Below, piece by piece: positions 51,601-60,548 of a stretch of DNA of 64,000 bases (the stretch's first letter is position 1; each line of letters starts with the position of its first letter). The translations under genes were made by a program, and so were the position numbers. Origin of the DNA: Cellulomonas fimi ATCC 484 (GTDB lineage: Bacteria > Actinomycetota > Actinomycetes > Actinomycetales > Cellulomonadaceae); NCBI RefSeq assembly GCF_000212695.1, contig NC_015514.1, positions 4,092,001 through 4,156,000 of the forward strand, written 5' to 3'. A model generated the notes under the pieces. The model was not told the DNA's origin. It saw only the letters and a list, made by a program, of their open reading frames with translations, and searched no databases.

Positions 51601-52296
51601 TCAGCCGGTGGTCGTCGCGAGGACGACGTCCTCGCCGGTCGCGGTGATGCGCACGCCCTCGGGCTGCACGGACACGGCATCGAGCGTCATGCCGTCGGGC
51701 AGGCCCTCGACCGGGATCTCGAGGCCCTGCAGGCTCCCCGCGACCCGGTCGGGCAGGTCGTCGACCGCGATCGTCAGGCCGCCGAGCGACACCGTGCCGA
51801 CGTCCACGAGCAGGCGGCCGTCCTGCACGCGCGGGGTGAGCGCGACGGAGAGCTCGACGCCGAGCACCGACCCGGTCGCCACCATCGCGTCGGCCTGCGT
51901 CGCGAGGGTCACGTCGAGGTCCGTCTGCTCGGCGACGACCTGCTCGACCGACGCGGTGGGGAGCGTCCCCTCGACGGTGCCCGAGCTGACCGTCGAGGGC
52001 TGCGCGGTCGTGACGCCGTAGGCCTCGAACGTGACGTCCGTGGCGGTGAGCCCGCCCTCGAGGGTCACGCCGTCCACCGACCCGGTGACGTGGTCGAGCG
52101 ATCCCGCGAGCACCTGGGTGAGGAACGGGAACCCGTCGATCGTGACCGTCGGGGTTCCCGTGACGTCGAGGTTCTCCTGGACCGCCGTCACCGCCCGGCG
52201 CTCCGCGGCTGCGGCGACGACACGGTCCGCGACGACGACGCCCGCACCGAGCATGACGAGGGTCGAGACGAACGCGACCACCCCTCGCGCGCTCAC
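51601..52296 (-). CDS. LmeA-like phospholipid-binding protein (DUF2993)
   Basis: 231 residues. The signal/anchor helix is GVVAFVSTLVMLGAGVVVAD, followed by a helix of the kind EIVAAAAERRAVTAVQENLD. The DUF2993 core includes PTVTIDGFPFLTQVLAGSLD, DGVTLEGGLTATDVTFEAYG and DDLPDRVAGSLQGLEIPVEG. The GFPFLTQ motif is diagnostic. In mycobacteria, LmeA is a periplasmic lipid-binding protein needed for lipomannan maturation. Here it may assist cell-envelope lipid handling. It is the first gene on its strand in this cluster. Confidence 0.9.
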   Translation of the reverse strand: MSARGVVAFVSTLVMLGAGVVVADRVVAAAAERRAVTAVQENLDVTGTPTVTIDGFPFLTQVLAGSLDHVTGSVDGVTLEGGLTATDVTFEAYGVTTAQPSTVSSGTVEGTLPTASVEQVVAEQTDLDVTLATQADAMVATGSVLGVELSVALTPRVQDGRLLVDVGTVSLGGLTIAVDDLPDRVAGSLQGLEIPVEGLPDGMTLDAVSVQPEGVRITATGEDVVLATTTG

Positions 52297-52542
52297 GGGC
52301 GCACCTCGCCCGCACGCGGAGACGAGGGCATCGGGTGCGGCACGGGGACGGGTGTCGGCATCACCCGGCCACCGTAGGCGTCAGCGCCGCGGCCGACCAC
52401 GCGAGCGGCGCTGTGCTGACCTGCACACCGACCGCGTGACGTACGGCCCGTGAGACGGCGCGATCGCCCCGGCGGAAGGTGTGGCATGCGTCACAGCGGC
52501 GACCTAGCCTGGGAGGAACGCGCTCCGTCGAAGGACCTCACG

Positions 52543-52959
52543 ATGTCGTGGGTATTGCTGCTGGCAGTCCTCTTCGTACCGGCGCTCGTCTTCAGCCTCC
52601 TGTGGGCGCTGCTCCCGGGTGCGGACGAGCCGCCGCGGTGGCGTGTGGCGGTGGCCGACCGGCTTGAGCGGCTGGCGCACCGCATCCGCCCGGAACGCCC
52701 GCAGCCGCCCGACCCGTTCGACGCGCTCCGGGTCCAGGAGCGGCTCGGTGCCGTCGCCGACCACGTCCGCTCGCTGGAGCTCGACCCCCGGACGTTCGCC
52801 CGGGCGGAACGGATCATCGCGTCGCAGCTCGCCTACGACCAGCTGCTGGCGGAGGCCTGCCGGCTCGCGGGCGTCGAGGTGCTCCCCCGGCCCAAGGGCG
52901 ACCCGGCGGAGCGGTTCCGGGAAGAGGTGGAGCTCGCCGCCCGCGGCTGGACCTGGTGA
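52543..52959 (+). CDS. Single-pass membrane-anchored hypothetical protein
   Basis: 138 residues from the ATG at 52543, with aaggac upstream. One N-terminal helix (SWVLLLAVLFVPALVFSLLW) anchors a cytoplasmic or external alpha-helical domain (RVAVADRLERLAHRIRPERP, then QERLGAVADHVRSLEL and ASQLAYDQLLAEACRLAGVE). No family is recognised. A possible -10 (TAGCCT) lies at 52505-52510, with the start 33 bases later. Confidence 0.65.
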   Translation: MSWVLLLAVLFVPALVFSLLWALLPGADEPPRWRVAVADRLERLAHRIRPERPQPPDPFDALRVQERLGAVADHVRSLELDPRTFARAERIIASQLAYDQLLAEACRLAGVEVLPRPKGDPAERFREEVELAARGWTW

Positions 52960-53045
52960 GAGTGCCACCGGGGGCAGAACCGCCCGCCCCCCGCATGGCC
53001 GCCCGCGTCATGGGCCCTCGGTGGGTCGCGGACTCGCCCGTCCTG

Positions 53046-53240
53046 CTCGGGCCGGCGTCCGGCGACGGCGGTGCCGACGTGTCAGCCGGCGCGAACCGTG
53101 AGGGTGCTCACTCGGGCCGACGTCCGGCGACGGCGGTGCCGACGTGTCAGCCCGCGCGACACGTGAGGGTGCTCACTCGGGCCGGCGTCCGGCGACGGCG
53201 GTGCCGACGTGTCAGCCGGCGCGAACCGTGAGGGTGCTCG
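53046..53240. repeat. 65-bp tandem triplication at the 3' end of sbcC
   Basis: Three head-to-tail copies of a 65-bp unit (53046-53110, 53111-53175, 53176-53240). The third copy contains the last codons and stop of sbcC (53212). The two outer copies repeat those codons outside the gene. Copies 1 and 3 are nearly identical and copy 2 differs at a few bases, consistent with recent duplication. Confidence 0.88.
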
Positions 53241-56200
53241 GTCCGTGCGGCGTGGGGCGGACCTCGATGCGGTCGGCGATCGCCTGCTTGAGCGTGTCGA
53301 CGTGGGAGACGACGCCCACGACGCGCCCCCCGGCGCGCAGCCGGCCCAGCTCGGTGAGCACCTGCTCGAGCGTGTGCGGGTCGAGCGAGCCGAAGCCCTC
53401 GTCGACGAACAGCGTCCCGAGGTCGATGCCGCCGGCCTCGGCGGACACGACGTCGGCGAGGCCGAGCGCGAGGCACAGCGAGACGTAGAACGTCTCCCCG
53501 CCGGACAGGGTCCGCGGGTCCCGCTCCTGGCCGGTCCGATGGTCGACGACGCGCATCGACAGCCCCGTACGCCGGCTCGTGACGTCCTCCTTGCGGTCGC
53601 TGCGCACGAGCTCGTACCGGCCGTCGGACATCCCGGCGAGCCGGTCGTTCGCGGCCGCCACGACGTCCTCGAACCGTCGCGTCAGGACGTAGGTCGCGAG
53701 CGAGAGGGCGTGCGCGTTGTCGCCCCCGGTCCCGGCGGCGAGCGCGGCGAGCCGGGCGACGGGGGCGTGCGCGGCGGCGTGCTCGACGACGCACTCGGCG
53801 GCGGCGAGCACGTCGGCCGCGGCGGCCTCGACGGCAGCGACCCGGTCGAGGGCGACCCGCGCCTCGCCCGCCGCGTGCTCGGCGGCCGTGCGGGCACCCG
53901 ACTCGGCGGCCCGTGCCGCGTCGAGGTCGACGTCGACGTGCTCGGGCAGAGCCGCGAGCGCCGCGTCGGCCAGTCCGGCGGTGACGGCGGCGACCGCGGC
54001 GGTGTACGCCTCGACGCCGGCGACGAGCTCGTCGAGCGCGGCGGGGTCGAGCACGGCGTCGCGTGCCTCGTCGGTGTCGGGGAAGCCGTGATCCGCGAGC
54101 GCGCCGGCGAGCTCCGTCCGGTGCTCCTGCGCCTGCCGGGCGGCGTGCTCCAGGTCGAGCAGCGCGTCCGCGAGCGTCGCCGCAGCCGTGATCCGTTCGC
54201 GCAGCGCTGCGTGCCGGGCTGCGACCGTCGGGAACCCGTCGTGCCCGGCCTCGACCTCGGCCTCGGCGGACGCGAGCGCCTGCGCGAGGGTCTCGGCGCG
54301 GACCTCGGCTCCGGCGAGCGCGGTGGACGCCTCCGCGCGCTCCCGTGAGCGCAGACGGGTGGCCTCGTCGTGCGCGCGCAGCTCCTGGTCCAGCCGGGGG
54401 ACGTCTGCGGCCGACGCGCGGGCGGCGTCGAGCGCAGCCCGGGCCTCGGCGAGCTGCTCGGCGACGTCGTCGGGGAGCGCGTCGGCGCACGTGCGGGTCA
54501 GCCCCGCGACCCGCTCCGCGCACTCCGCGACCCGGGCGTCCGCAACCCGGAGCGCCTCCTCGGCGGCGGCCCGGACGTCCTCGGCCTGTCGCACGTCGTC
54601 GGCGGAGACGTGGTCCGGTGCGAGCGGCGCCTTCGCGGGGTGCTCGACCGCGCCGCACACGGAGCACGGGTCGCCGTCCTGCAGCGCGGCAGCCAGCTCG
54701 CCCGCGAGCCCGGCGATCCGGGCGGTGCGCAGTGCCGCCTCGTGCGCGACGGCGTCGCGTGCCACGACCGCCGCCCCGGCGCGCGCCTCGCACGCCGCGT
54801 CGTGCGCCGCCCGGGCGGCGTCGAGCGCCCGCAGGTTCGCGCCCAGCTCCTCCAGCGCGGCGACCCGGGCCGCACGGCCCTCGACGCTCCCGGCGAGCTC
54901 GCGCGCGCCGTGCAGCGCGTCCTCGAGCTGCGACCGCGCGTCGGGGCGGCCCGCGAGCCAGGTGTCGTGCACGGCGATCTCGGCGTGCAGGTCCTCGACG
55001 GTCGTGCGGGCGTTGCGGACCTCGTGGCGCTGCGCCTCGAGCCCGGCCTCGACGGCGACGAGCCGGTCGACGGCCCCGGCGCGCGCGACGTCGGCCTCGC
55101 GCTGCGCGTCGAGGCCCCTGCGGGCCTCCGACGCGCGGAACGGCCGTGCCGGCGCGTCGTCACGGACGAGGTCGAGCGCCGTCCCGGCCGCGTCTCCGAA
55201 CGCGGTCCGGGCCAGGTCCGCCAGGTCGACCGGGGCCGTGTCGAGCGCGGCGTCGAGCGTCTTCGCGGCCGCCTCGAGCGTGACCGTCGCCTCGTCCGCG
55301 CGCCGCAGCAGGGGCCGGACGGCCTTCGCGGCGCGGGCTCGCGCGAGGCGTGCCTGCGCCTCCTCGTGCACGGGGGCCGCCTCGGCGAGCGCGGCCCGGT
55401 CGGATCGCAGCCGATCGCGGCGGCGCACGAGGTCGGCGGTCCGGGTCGCCTCGTCGAGCGCGGACCGCGCCGCTGCCCGGGCCTGCTCCGCGTTCTCGGC
55501 GTGCACGCGCGCCTGGTCCGCCGCCGCGCGGACGTCACGGCCCAGCCCGTCGAGGACCGCGCGCACCGCGTCGACGCCGTCGGCGGCGTCCTCCGCGGCG
55601 GCCGCGTCCAGCGCGGCACGCAGGGTGGAGGCGTCGTCGGCGTCCAGCCGGGCGGCGCCCACCAGGTGCGCCGCGGCCGTCCCGAGGGCCGAGCGTGCCG
55701 CCTCGACCGCCGCTGCGGACTCGCGGCGCAGCTCGACCAGCCGGCGCCCGATCCGGTCGTACACCTCGGTCCCGAAGATCTTCTGCAGCAGCCCGCGGCG
55801 GTCCTCGGGGTTGGCGCGCAGGAACCGCGCGAACTCGCCCTGCGGCAGCACGACCGTCTGCACGAACTGGGTGCGGTCGAGCCCGACGACCCGCTGGATC
55901 TCCGCACCGGCCTCGTCGAGCCGGGTCGAGAGCACGTCGCCTGCGGGCAGCGCGTCCGGGTCGGCGGCCGCGGGGTCGTCGGAGCCGAGCCGCCACAGGG
56001 TGATCGAGGGCTGCTGCTTCACGGTGCCCGTGCCGCGCTTCTTGGGGCGGTCGTACCCGGGGCTCCGCCGCACGCGGTAGACGCCGGACGCGACCTCGAA
56101 GGTCAGGTCGACGACGGTCGGCACGTCGTCGGCGGCGTACGCCGAGCGCAGCCGGTCGTCGGACGCGTCGGCGGACGCGACCTTCCCGTACAGCGCGAAG

Positions 56201-56346
56201 ACGACCGCGTCGATGAGCGTCGACTTGCCGGACCCGGTCGGTCCCTCCAGCAGGAACAGCCCGGACGCCCCGAGGGCGGCGAAGTCGACGGTGTGCCGGC
56301 CCGCGAACGGGCCGAGCGCCTGGACGGTGAGCGACCGCAGCTGCAT
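53212..56346 (-). CDS. sbcC: SbcC-type nuclease subunit ATPase
   Basis: 1044 residues. MQLRSLTVQALGPFAGRHTV and GPTGSGKSTLIDAVVFALYG give the N-terminal ATPase half. Long Ala/Arg/Glu-rich coiled coils flank a zinc hook (PCSVCGAVEHPAK) near residue 560. The C-terminal half has TLSGGETFYVSLCLALGLA, LFVDEGFGSLDPHTLEQVL and VVSHVDTLK. It pairs with SbcD to process hairpins and double-strand ends during DNA repair. Its ATG overlaps the sbcD stop by one base (TGATG at 56346), so both subunits are coupled. The 3' end overlaps the third unit of the 65-bp repeat. Confidence 0.94.
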   Translation of the reverse strand: MQLRSLTVQALGPFAGRHTVDFAALGASGLFLLEGPTGSGKSTLIDAVVFALYGKVASADASDDRLRSAYAADDVPTVVDLTFEVASGVYRVRRSPGYDRPKKRGTGTVKQQPSITLWRLGSDDPAAADPDALPAGDVLSTRLDEAGAEIQRVVGLDRTQFVQTVVLPQGEFARFLRANPEDRRGLLQKIFGTEVYDRIGRRLVELRRESAAAVEAARSALGTAAAHLVGAARLDADDASTLRAALDAAAAEDAADGVDAVRAVLDGLGRDVRAAADQARVHAENAEQARAAARSALDEATRTADLVRRRDRLRSDRAALAEAAPVHEEAQARLARARAAKAVRPLLRRADEATVTLEAAAKTLDAALDTAPVDLADLARTAFGDAAGTALDLVRDDAPARPFRASEARRGLDAQREADVARAGAVDRLVAVEAGLEAQRHEVRNARTTVEDLHAEIAVHDTWLAGRPDARSQLEDALHGARELAGSVEGRAARVAALEELGANLRALDAARAAHDAACEARAGAAVVARDAVAHEAALRTARIAGLAGELAAALQDGDPCSVCGAVEHPAKAPLAPDHVSADDVRQAEDVRAAAEEALRVADARVAECAERVAGLTRTCADALPDDVAEQLAEARAALDAARASAADVPRLDQELRAHDEATRLRSRERAEASTALAGAEVRAETLAQALASAEAEVEAGHDGFPTVAARHAALRERITAAATLADALLDLEHAARQAQEHRTELAGALADHGFPDTDEARDAVLDPAALDELVAGVEAYTAAVAAVTAGLADAALAALPEHVDVDLDAARAAESGARTAAEHAAGEARVALDRVAAVEAAAADVLAAAECVVEHAAAHAPVARLAALAAGTGGDNAHALSLATYVLTRRFEDVVAAANDRLAGMSDGRYELVRSDRKEDVTSRRTGLSMRVVDHRTGQERDPRTLSGGETFYVSLCLALGLADVVSAEAGGIDLGTLFVDEGFGSLDPHTLEQVLTELGRLRAGGRVVGVVSHVDTLKQAIADRIEVRPTPHGPSTLTVRAG

Positions 56347-57533
56347 CAGGCGCTCCGCTCCGCGGCGAGCACGTCCTCGTACGCGCGCCGCAGCACGTCG
56401 ACCTCGACGGCGGTCGCGACCCGTCCGGTCACGTGCCGCACGAAGTCCGCGCCCACCTCGACCGGGTCGGCGGCGGCGGTGACCACGGCCGCGCGGGCTG
56501 CCTGCTCGCCCTGCGGCGCACGGTGCTGCACGACGAGCGCGTGCGGGAACCGCTGCGTGACGCGGCGGTAGAGGTCCGCGGGGCGCTGCTCGTCGGTGAC
56601 GGTGACGCGGACCCAGTCGTCGACGTGGGCCTCCCCGGCTGCACCCAGGAGAGCGTCCAGGGTGCCGGTGACCTCGCTGAGCCGGCGCGGCACGGGTGCG
56701 GGGACGAGCTGGACGACGGGCTCGGCGCCGGACAGGTCGACGAGCGCCGTCGACTTGGTGTGCCGCAGCTCGGAGAACGAGTACGCGAGCGGCGACCCGG
56801 AGTAGCGCAGGACGGTGCCGTCGGGCCCGCTGATCCGCTGCGGCCCGTGCAGGTGCCCGAGCGCCACGTAGTCGACGCCCGCGAAGACGCCCGCCGGCAC
56901 GTGCTCGACGCCGCCGACGCGCAGGTCCCGCTCCGACTCGCTGGCCTGCCCGCCGACCACGAACGCGTGCGCGGCGACGACCGCGCGCGGCCGCCGGCCC
57001 GCGGCGCTCGGCCGCGCGGCGAGGTCCGCCTGCACGCGCCGCATCGCGGCTCCGACCACGGCCTCGTGCGAGCGGGCGGGGACGACTGCCTCGCCGTCGT
57101 GCGCGCCCGGCTCCGCGAGCGCGGAGCGCACGGTGTCGGGGTCCAGGTAGGGCAGGCCGTAGACCAGCACGTCGCCGCCGTCGTCGGCCAGCACGACGGG
57201 ATCGGCGAGGCCTGCGACGCGGGTGCGCAGCCGCACGCGCTCCCGCATGAGGGCGGACCCGAACCCGAGCCGCGTCGCGGAGTCGTGGTTGCCGGAGGTC
57301 ACCACGACGGTGGTGTGCTCCGAGAGGCGCGCGAGCGTGTCCGACAGGAGGTTCACGGCCTCGACGGGCGGGATCGCGCGGTCGTACACGTCGCCCGCGA
57401 CGACGACCGCGCCGACGCGCTCGGCCCGCACGACCTCCACGAGGTGCTCGAGGTAGGCCGCCTGGTGGTCGAGGAGGTCGACCCCGTGCAGCGTCCGACC
57501 GAGGTGCCAGTCGGAGGTGTGCAGGATGCGCAT
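56346..57533 (-). CDS. sbcD: SbcD-type nuclease subunit
   Basis: 395 residues from the ATG at 57533 (protein begins MRILHTSDWHLGR); a start 10 codons earlier is possible. The metallophosphoesterase motifs are HTSDWHLGRTLHG, VVAGDVYDRAIPP, VVTSGNHDSATRL, VVAAHAFVVGG and YVALGHLHGPQ. These bind two Mn ions for DNA strand cleavage. It operates as the nuclease subunit of the SbcCD complex. It is the first gene of the pair. Confidence 0.94.
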   Translation of the reverse strand: MRILHTSDWHLGRTLHGVDLLDHQAAYLEHLVEVVRAERVGAVVVAGDVYDRAIPPVEAVNLLSDTLARLSEHTTVVVTSGNHDSATRLGFGSALMRERVRLRTRVAGLADPVVLADDGGDVLVYGLPYLDPDTVRSALAEPGAHDGEAVVPARSHEAVVGAAMRRVQADLAARPSAAGRRPRAVVAAHAFVVGGQASESERDLRVGGVEHVPAGVFAGVDYVALGHLHGPQRISGPDGTVLRYSGSPLAYSFSELRHTKSTALVDLSGAEPVVQLVPAPVPRRLSEVTGTLDALLGAAGEAHVDDWVRVTVTDEQRPADLYRRVTQRFPHALVVQHRAPQGEQAARAAVVTAAADPVEVGADFVRHVTGRVATAVEVDVLRRAYEDVLAAERSA

Positions 57534-57602
57534 GGCCAGGACGCTAACCGGCTCCTCCGACACGGCGGCCGAGGGTCGCCGGAGCGTCGGGAGACGGACG
57601 CG

Positions 57603-57666
57603 TCACACGGGGGCTGTGGACGGCTCGGCGACCGTCGCACGGGGTCTGTGGACGGCTCGGCGACGG
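57603..57666. repeat. 32-bp direct tandem repeat, 2 units
   Basis: Two adjacent 32-bp units (57603-57634, 57635-57666) start tcacacggg or tcgcacggg, share tctgtggacggctcgg-type sequence, and are followed by a short partial third copy. It lies between sbcD and the STAS-domain gene. Confidence 0.8.
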
Positions 57667-57703
57667 TCGCACGGTGCGCAGAGCGCACGGGCGGCCCGAG
57701 GGG

Positions 57704-58060
57704 TCAGGCGGGCTCGGGCACCCCGACGGGGACCTCGGCCGGCAGCTCGTCGCCCATGCCGATCATCTCCAGGACGTCCCGCAGCACCCGGTGCGGGTCC
57801 CGCAGCGACACCGGGATGCCCGCCTCACGAGCCGCGAGGTGCAGCTGCAGCACGAACGCGATGCCGGACGAGTCGATGAACGTCGCGGACGTCGTGTCGA
57901 CCACCACCGGCGCGCCGCTGATGAGCGCCCGCCCCATGGTCGCGCTCGCCTCGTCGCGCAGGGCCGCGTCGATCTCCCCCACGAGGACGACGACGCTGCG
58001 TCCGTCCTGCTCCTCCACCCGGATCGTCCCGGCGGCGGCGGTGTGCTCGATCAGCTCCAT
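57704..58060 (-). CDS. STAS-domain anti-sigma factor antagonist
   Basis: 118 residues. The STAS fold is seen in RVEEQDGRSVVVLVGEIDAA, ATFIDSSGIAFVLQLHLAAR and VSLRDPHRVLRDVLEMIGM. The DSSG phosphorylation site (S64/S65) is where a partner kinase such as an RsbW-type protein would act. Unphosphorylated it should bind the anti-sigma factor and free sigma. An RsbW-like kinase exists in the window at 19475, but a link is speculative. No kinase lies next to it. Confidence 0.9.
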   Translation of the reverse strand: MELIEHTAAAGTIRVEEQDGRSVVVLVGEIDAALRDEASATMGRALISGAPVVVDTTSATFIDSSGIAFVLQLHLAAREAGIPVSLRDPHRVLRDVLEMIGMGDELPAEVPVGVPEPA

Positions 58061-58228
58061 GACTCCTCAGCTCTGCGCTTCCGGGCACCTCGGCCCGGTC
58101 GGCGTGATGACGGTACTCGTCGGCGACGACACCGCCACTCGAGAGGTCCCAACGCCCGGATGCCGGTCGACGTTCCCGCCGCGGGACCGTCCCGCGCGCC
58201 ACCTGCGCAGACGCGACGGCGCCGTGGG

Positions 58229-58735
58229 TCAGCCGCCGTCCGGCTCCGTCACGTCCGCCGTCGTCGCCCCGAGCGCGCGCACGAGCTGCGAGCCGTCGAC
58301 CGTCGCCGCCACCCCGTGCGCCCCCGCGCCGATCGACACGGCCCGCCCCGGGACGCGCGCGTCGGCGACCACGGGCCACGCGCGCAGCGACCCGAACGGC
58401 GTGATCGTGCCCCGCTCGTACCCGGTGGCGTCCCGGGCGGTGGCCGCGTCGGGCATCGACAGGCGGCTCACCCCGAGCAGGGCGCGCAGCTTCGGCCACG
58501 AGATCGTCCGGTCACCCGGGACGAGGACGAGCAGGAAGTCGTCGTCGCCGCGCCGCACCACGATCGTCTTGACGACGTCGGCCGGGGCGACCCCGCGGGC
58601 CGCGGCCGCCTCCGCGAGCGAGCGGACGGGCCCGTGCCGGGTAACGACGAACCCGATCCCGGACGCCTCCAGCGCGCCGACGGCCCGCCGCTCGCCCTCG
58701 GTCACCTCGTCGCCCGCGCGGCCCTCGTCGCTCAC
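58229..58735 (-). CDS. YbaK/EbsC-family aminoacyl-tRNA deacylase
   Basis: 168 residues. VTRHGPVRSLAEAAAARGVA, then DVVKTIVVRRGDDDFLLVLV (catalytic Lys56) and AWPVVADARVPGRAVSIGAG lead to VDGSQLVRALGA. This matches free-standing YbaK/ProX-type domains that hydrolyse mischarged tRNA (Cys-tRNA-Pro in the family). The cytoplasmic protein acts in translation quality control. It ends near the STAS gene, with an intergenic gap of 168 bases showing no further gene. Confidence 0.9.
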   Translation of the reverse strand: MSDEGRAGDEVTEGERRAVGALEASGIGFVVTRHGPVRSLAEAAAARGVAPADVVKTIVVRRGDDDFLLVLVPGDRTISWPKLRALLGVSRLSMPDAATARDATGYERGTITPFGSLRAWPVVADARVPGRAVSIGAGAHGVAATVDGSQLVRALGATTADVTEPDGG

Positions 58736-58739
58736 CCGG

Positions 58740-60344
58740 TCACTGTAGGACCCGGCCGTCGGCGACGTGCAGGCGCTCGCCCGTCCACCGGCGGCGCAGC
58801 CACCGGTCGTGCGTCGCGACGACGACGGCCCCGGGCGACACCTCGAGCGCGTCGACGAGCTCGTCGGCGAGCCGCACCGACACGTGGTTGGTCGGCTCGT
58901 CGAGGAGCAGGACGGCGGGCGTGCGGGCGACGAGCAGGGCGAGGACGACGCGCCGCCGCTGGCCCACGGACAGCTCCCGCAGGGGCCGGTCGACGTCCCG
59001 CGGCGCCACCAGGCCGAGGTCCACGAGCCGCACCGGGGCGGGGACGTCGGCGGTCACGGCGTCGAAGAGCGCGCGCGGCGTCCGCACGTCGTCGGCGAGC
59101 CCCACGTCCTGCTCCAGCAGCGCCACCTCGGCGCCGCCTGCCCGCTGCACCGACCCGTGCGCCGCGACGAGGTCCCCCGCGAGCAGGTGCAGCAACGTCG
59201 ACTTCCCCGCGCCGTTCGGGCCGCTGACCAGGACCTGCGCACCGGCGAGGAGGTCGAACGACGGCACCTCGAGCCGGCCCGGCACGACGGCGTCCCGCAC
59301 GCGCAGGACGACCCCGTCGGCGCTGGACCAGCCGTCGGGCACCGCGAAGCGCAGCGGCGCGGGCGGCCGGGGGACCTGGTCGCGCGTGAGCTCGTCGAGC
59401 CGGCGCCGCGCGTCCCGGACGCGCCGAGACACCTGCTGCTCGACGCGCGCGCCCTTCGCGTCGTACGCCATCTTGAACTCGTTGCCGAGCGCGCGGCCGT
59501 ACCCGACCTGCCGCGCCGTGACGCGCACCGCGTGCCGCAGGCGTGCGAGCTCGTCCCGCTCGGCTCTCCACCGCTCCTCCCACCGCTGGCGCTCGGCGCG
59601 CCGGGCCGCGAGGTAGTCCGTGAACGTCCCGCCGTAGCGCGTCGGACCGTCGAGCGACGGGTCGAGGTCGAGGATCCCGGTGCACGTCTCGTCGAGGAAG
59701 ACGCGGTCGTGGCTCGTGAGCACGACGGCTCCGGGCAGCTCGCGCAGCGCACCGGCGAGGTACTCGGCGGCGGCGTCGTCGAGATGGTTCGTCGGCTCGT
59801 CGAGGAGCACGGCCGCGGGGCTGCGCACGAGCAGCGCGGCGAGCGCGAGCCGGGACCGCTCACCGCCGGACAGCCGGGCGGTCGGCCGCGTCGGCTCCAC
59901 GTCGCCCAGGCCGAGGCCGACGAGCGCCAGCTCGGCGCGCCGGTCGGCGTCCCAGACGCCGGCCAGCTCGGCGCGCAGGAGGGCCTCGGCGTACGCGTCG
60001 GCGGCACCGGGCCGGTCGTCGGCGAGCGCTGCCGACGCGTCCTCGAGCACCCGCTCGACGGCGCGGACGTCCGCGAGCGCGGCGGCCATGACGTCGGCGA
60101 CGGTGTCGGCCGGGCGGAACGTGGGCTCCTGCGCGAGCAGCTGCAGCGCGGCGGGGCGCTCGACGCTGCCGCTGTCGGGGTCCTCGACGCCGGCGAGCAG
60201 CCGCAGGAGCGTCGACTTGCCGATGCCGTTCTCCCCGACGACGCCGAGCCGGTGCCCGGGGTCGACGTCGAGGTCGAGTCCGGACAGCACGGGGCGCCCG
60301 TCGTAGGAACGGGTGAGGGAACGGGCACGAAGGACTGGGGTCAT
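58740..60344 (-). CDS. ABC-F family ATPase
   Basis: 534 residues from the ATG at 60344. Two ABC domains lie in one chain. Domain 1: VVGENGIGKSTLLRLLAGVE, LSGGERSRLALAALLVRSPA, VLLDEPTNHLDDAAAEYL. Domain 2: VSGPNGAGKSTLLHLLAGDL, LSVGQRRRVVLALLVARTPA, VLLLDEPTNHVSVRLADE. There are no membrane helices, so it is an ABC-F protein. A charged linker joins the halves (RRAERQRWEERWRAERDELA). ABC-F proteins act on ribosomes, some giving antibiotic resistance. Which subgroup this belongs to is uncertain. It ends 4 bases before the YbaK gene start. Confidence 0.92.
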   Translation of the reverse strand: MTPVLRARSLTRSYDGRPVLSGLDLDVDPGHRLGVVGENGIGKSTLLRLLAGVEDPDSGSVERPAALQLLAQEPTFRPADTVADVMAAALADVRAVERVLEDASAALADDRPGAADAYAEALLRAELAGVWDADRRAELALVGLGLGDVEPTRPTARLSGGERSRLALAALLVRSPAAVLLDEPTNHLDDAAAEYLAGALRELPGAVVLTSHDRVFLDETCTGILDLDPSLDGPTRYGGTFTDYLAARRAERQRWEERWRAERDELARLRHAVRVTARQVGYGRALGNEFKMAYDAKGARVEQQVSRRVRDARRRLDELTRDQVPRPPAPLRFAVPDGWSSADGVVLRVRDAVVPGRLEVPSFDLLAGAQVLVSGPNGAGKSTLLHLLAGDLVAAHGSVQRAGGAEVALLEQDVGLADDVRTPRALFDAVTADVPAPVRLVDLGLVAPRDVDRPLRELSVGQRRRVVLALLVARTPAVLLLDEPTNHVSVRLADELVDALEVSPGAVVVATHDRWLRRRWTGERLHVADGRVLQ

Positions 60345-60548
60345 GCGATCACCACCGGGGGGCGCCGACGGTCGCGGGCCCGGTGCGGGCGGCGACGGGC
60401 GCGGGGAGTCGGGAAGGGACTCGGCGCGGGTGGTCAGATCAGCACCCGGCGACGGTACGACGTCGACGGTGCCCGGCACGACCGCATTTGCGAGCGGGAC
60501 CGGAATGAGCGCGCGGGCCGCCGGGAGCACCTGGGAGAATCGTGCGTC

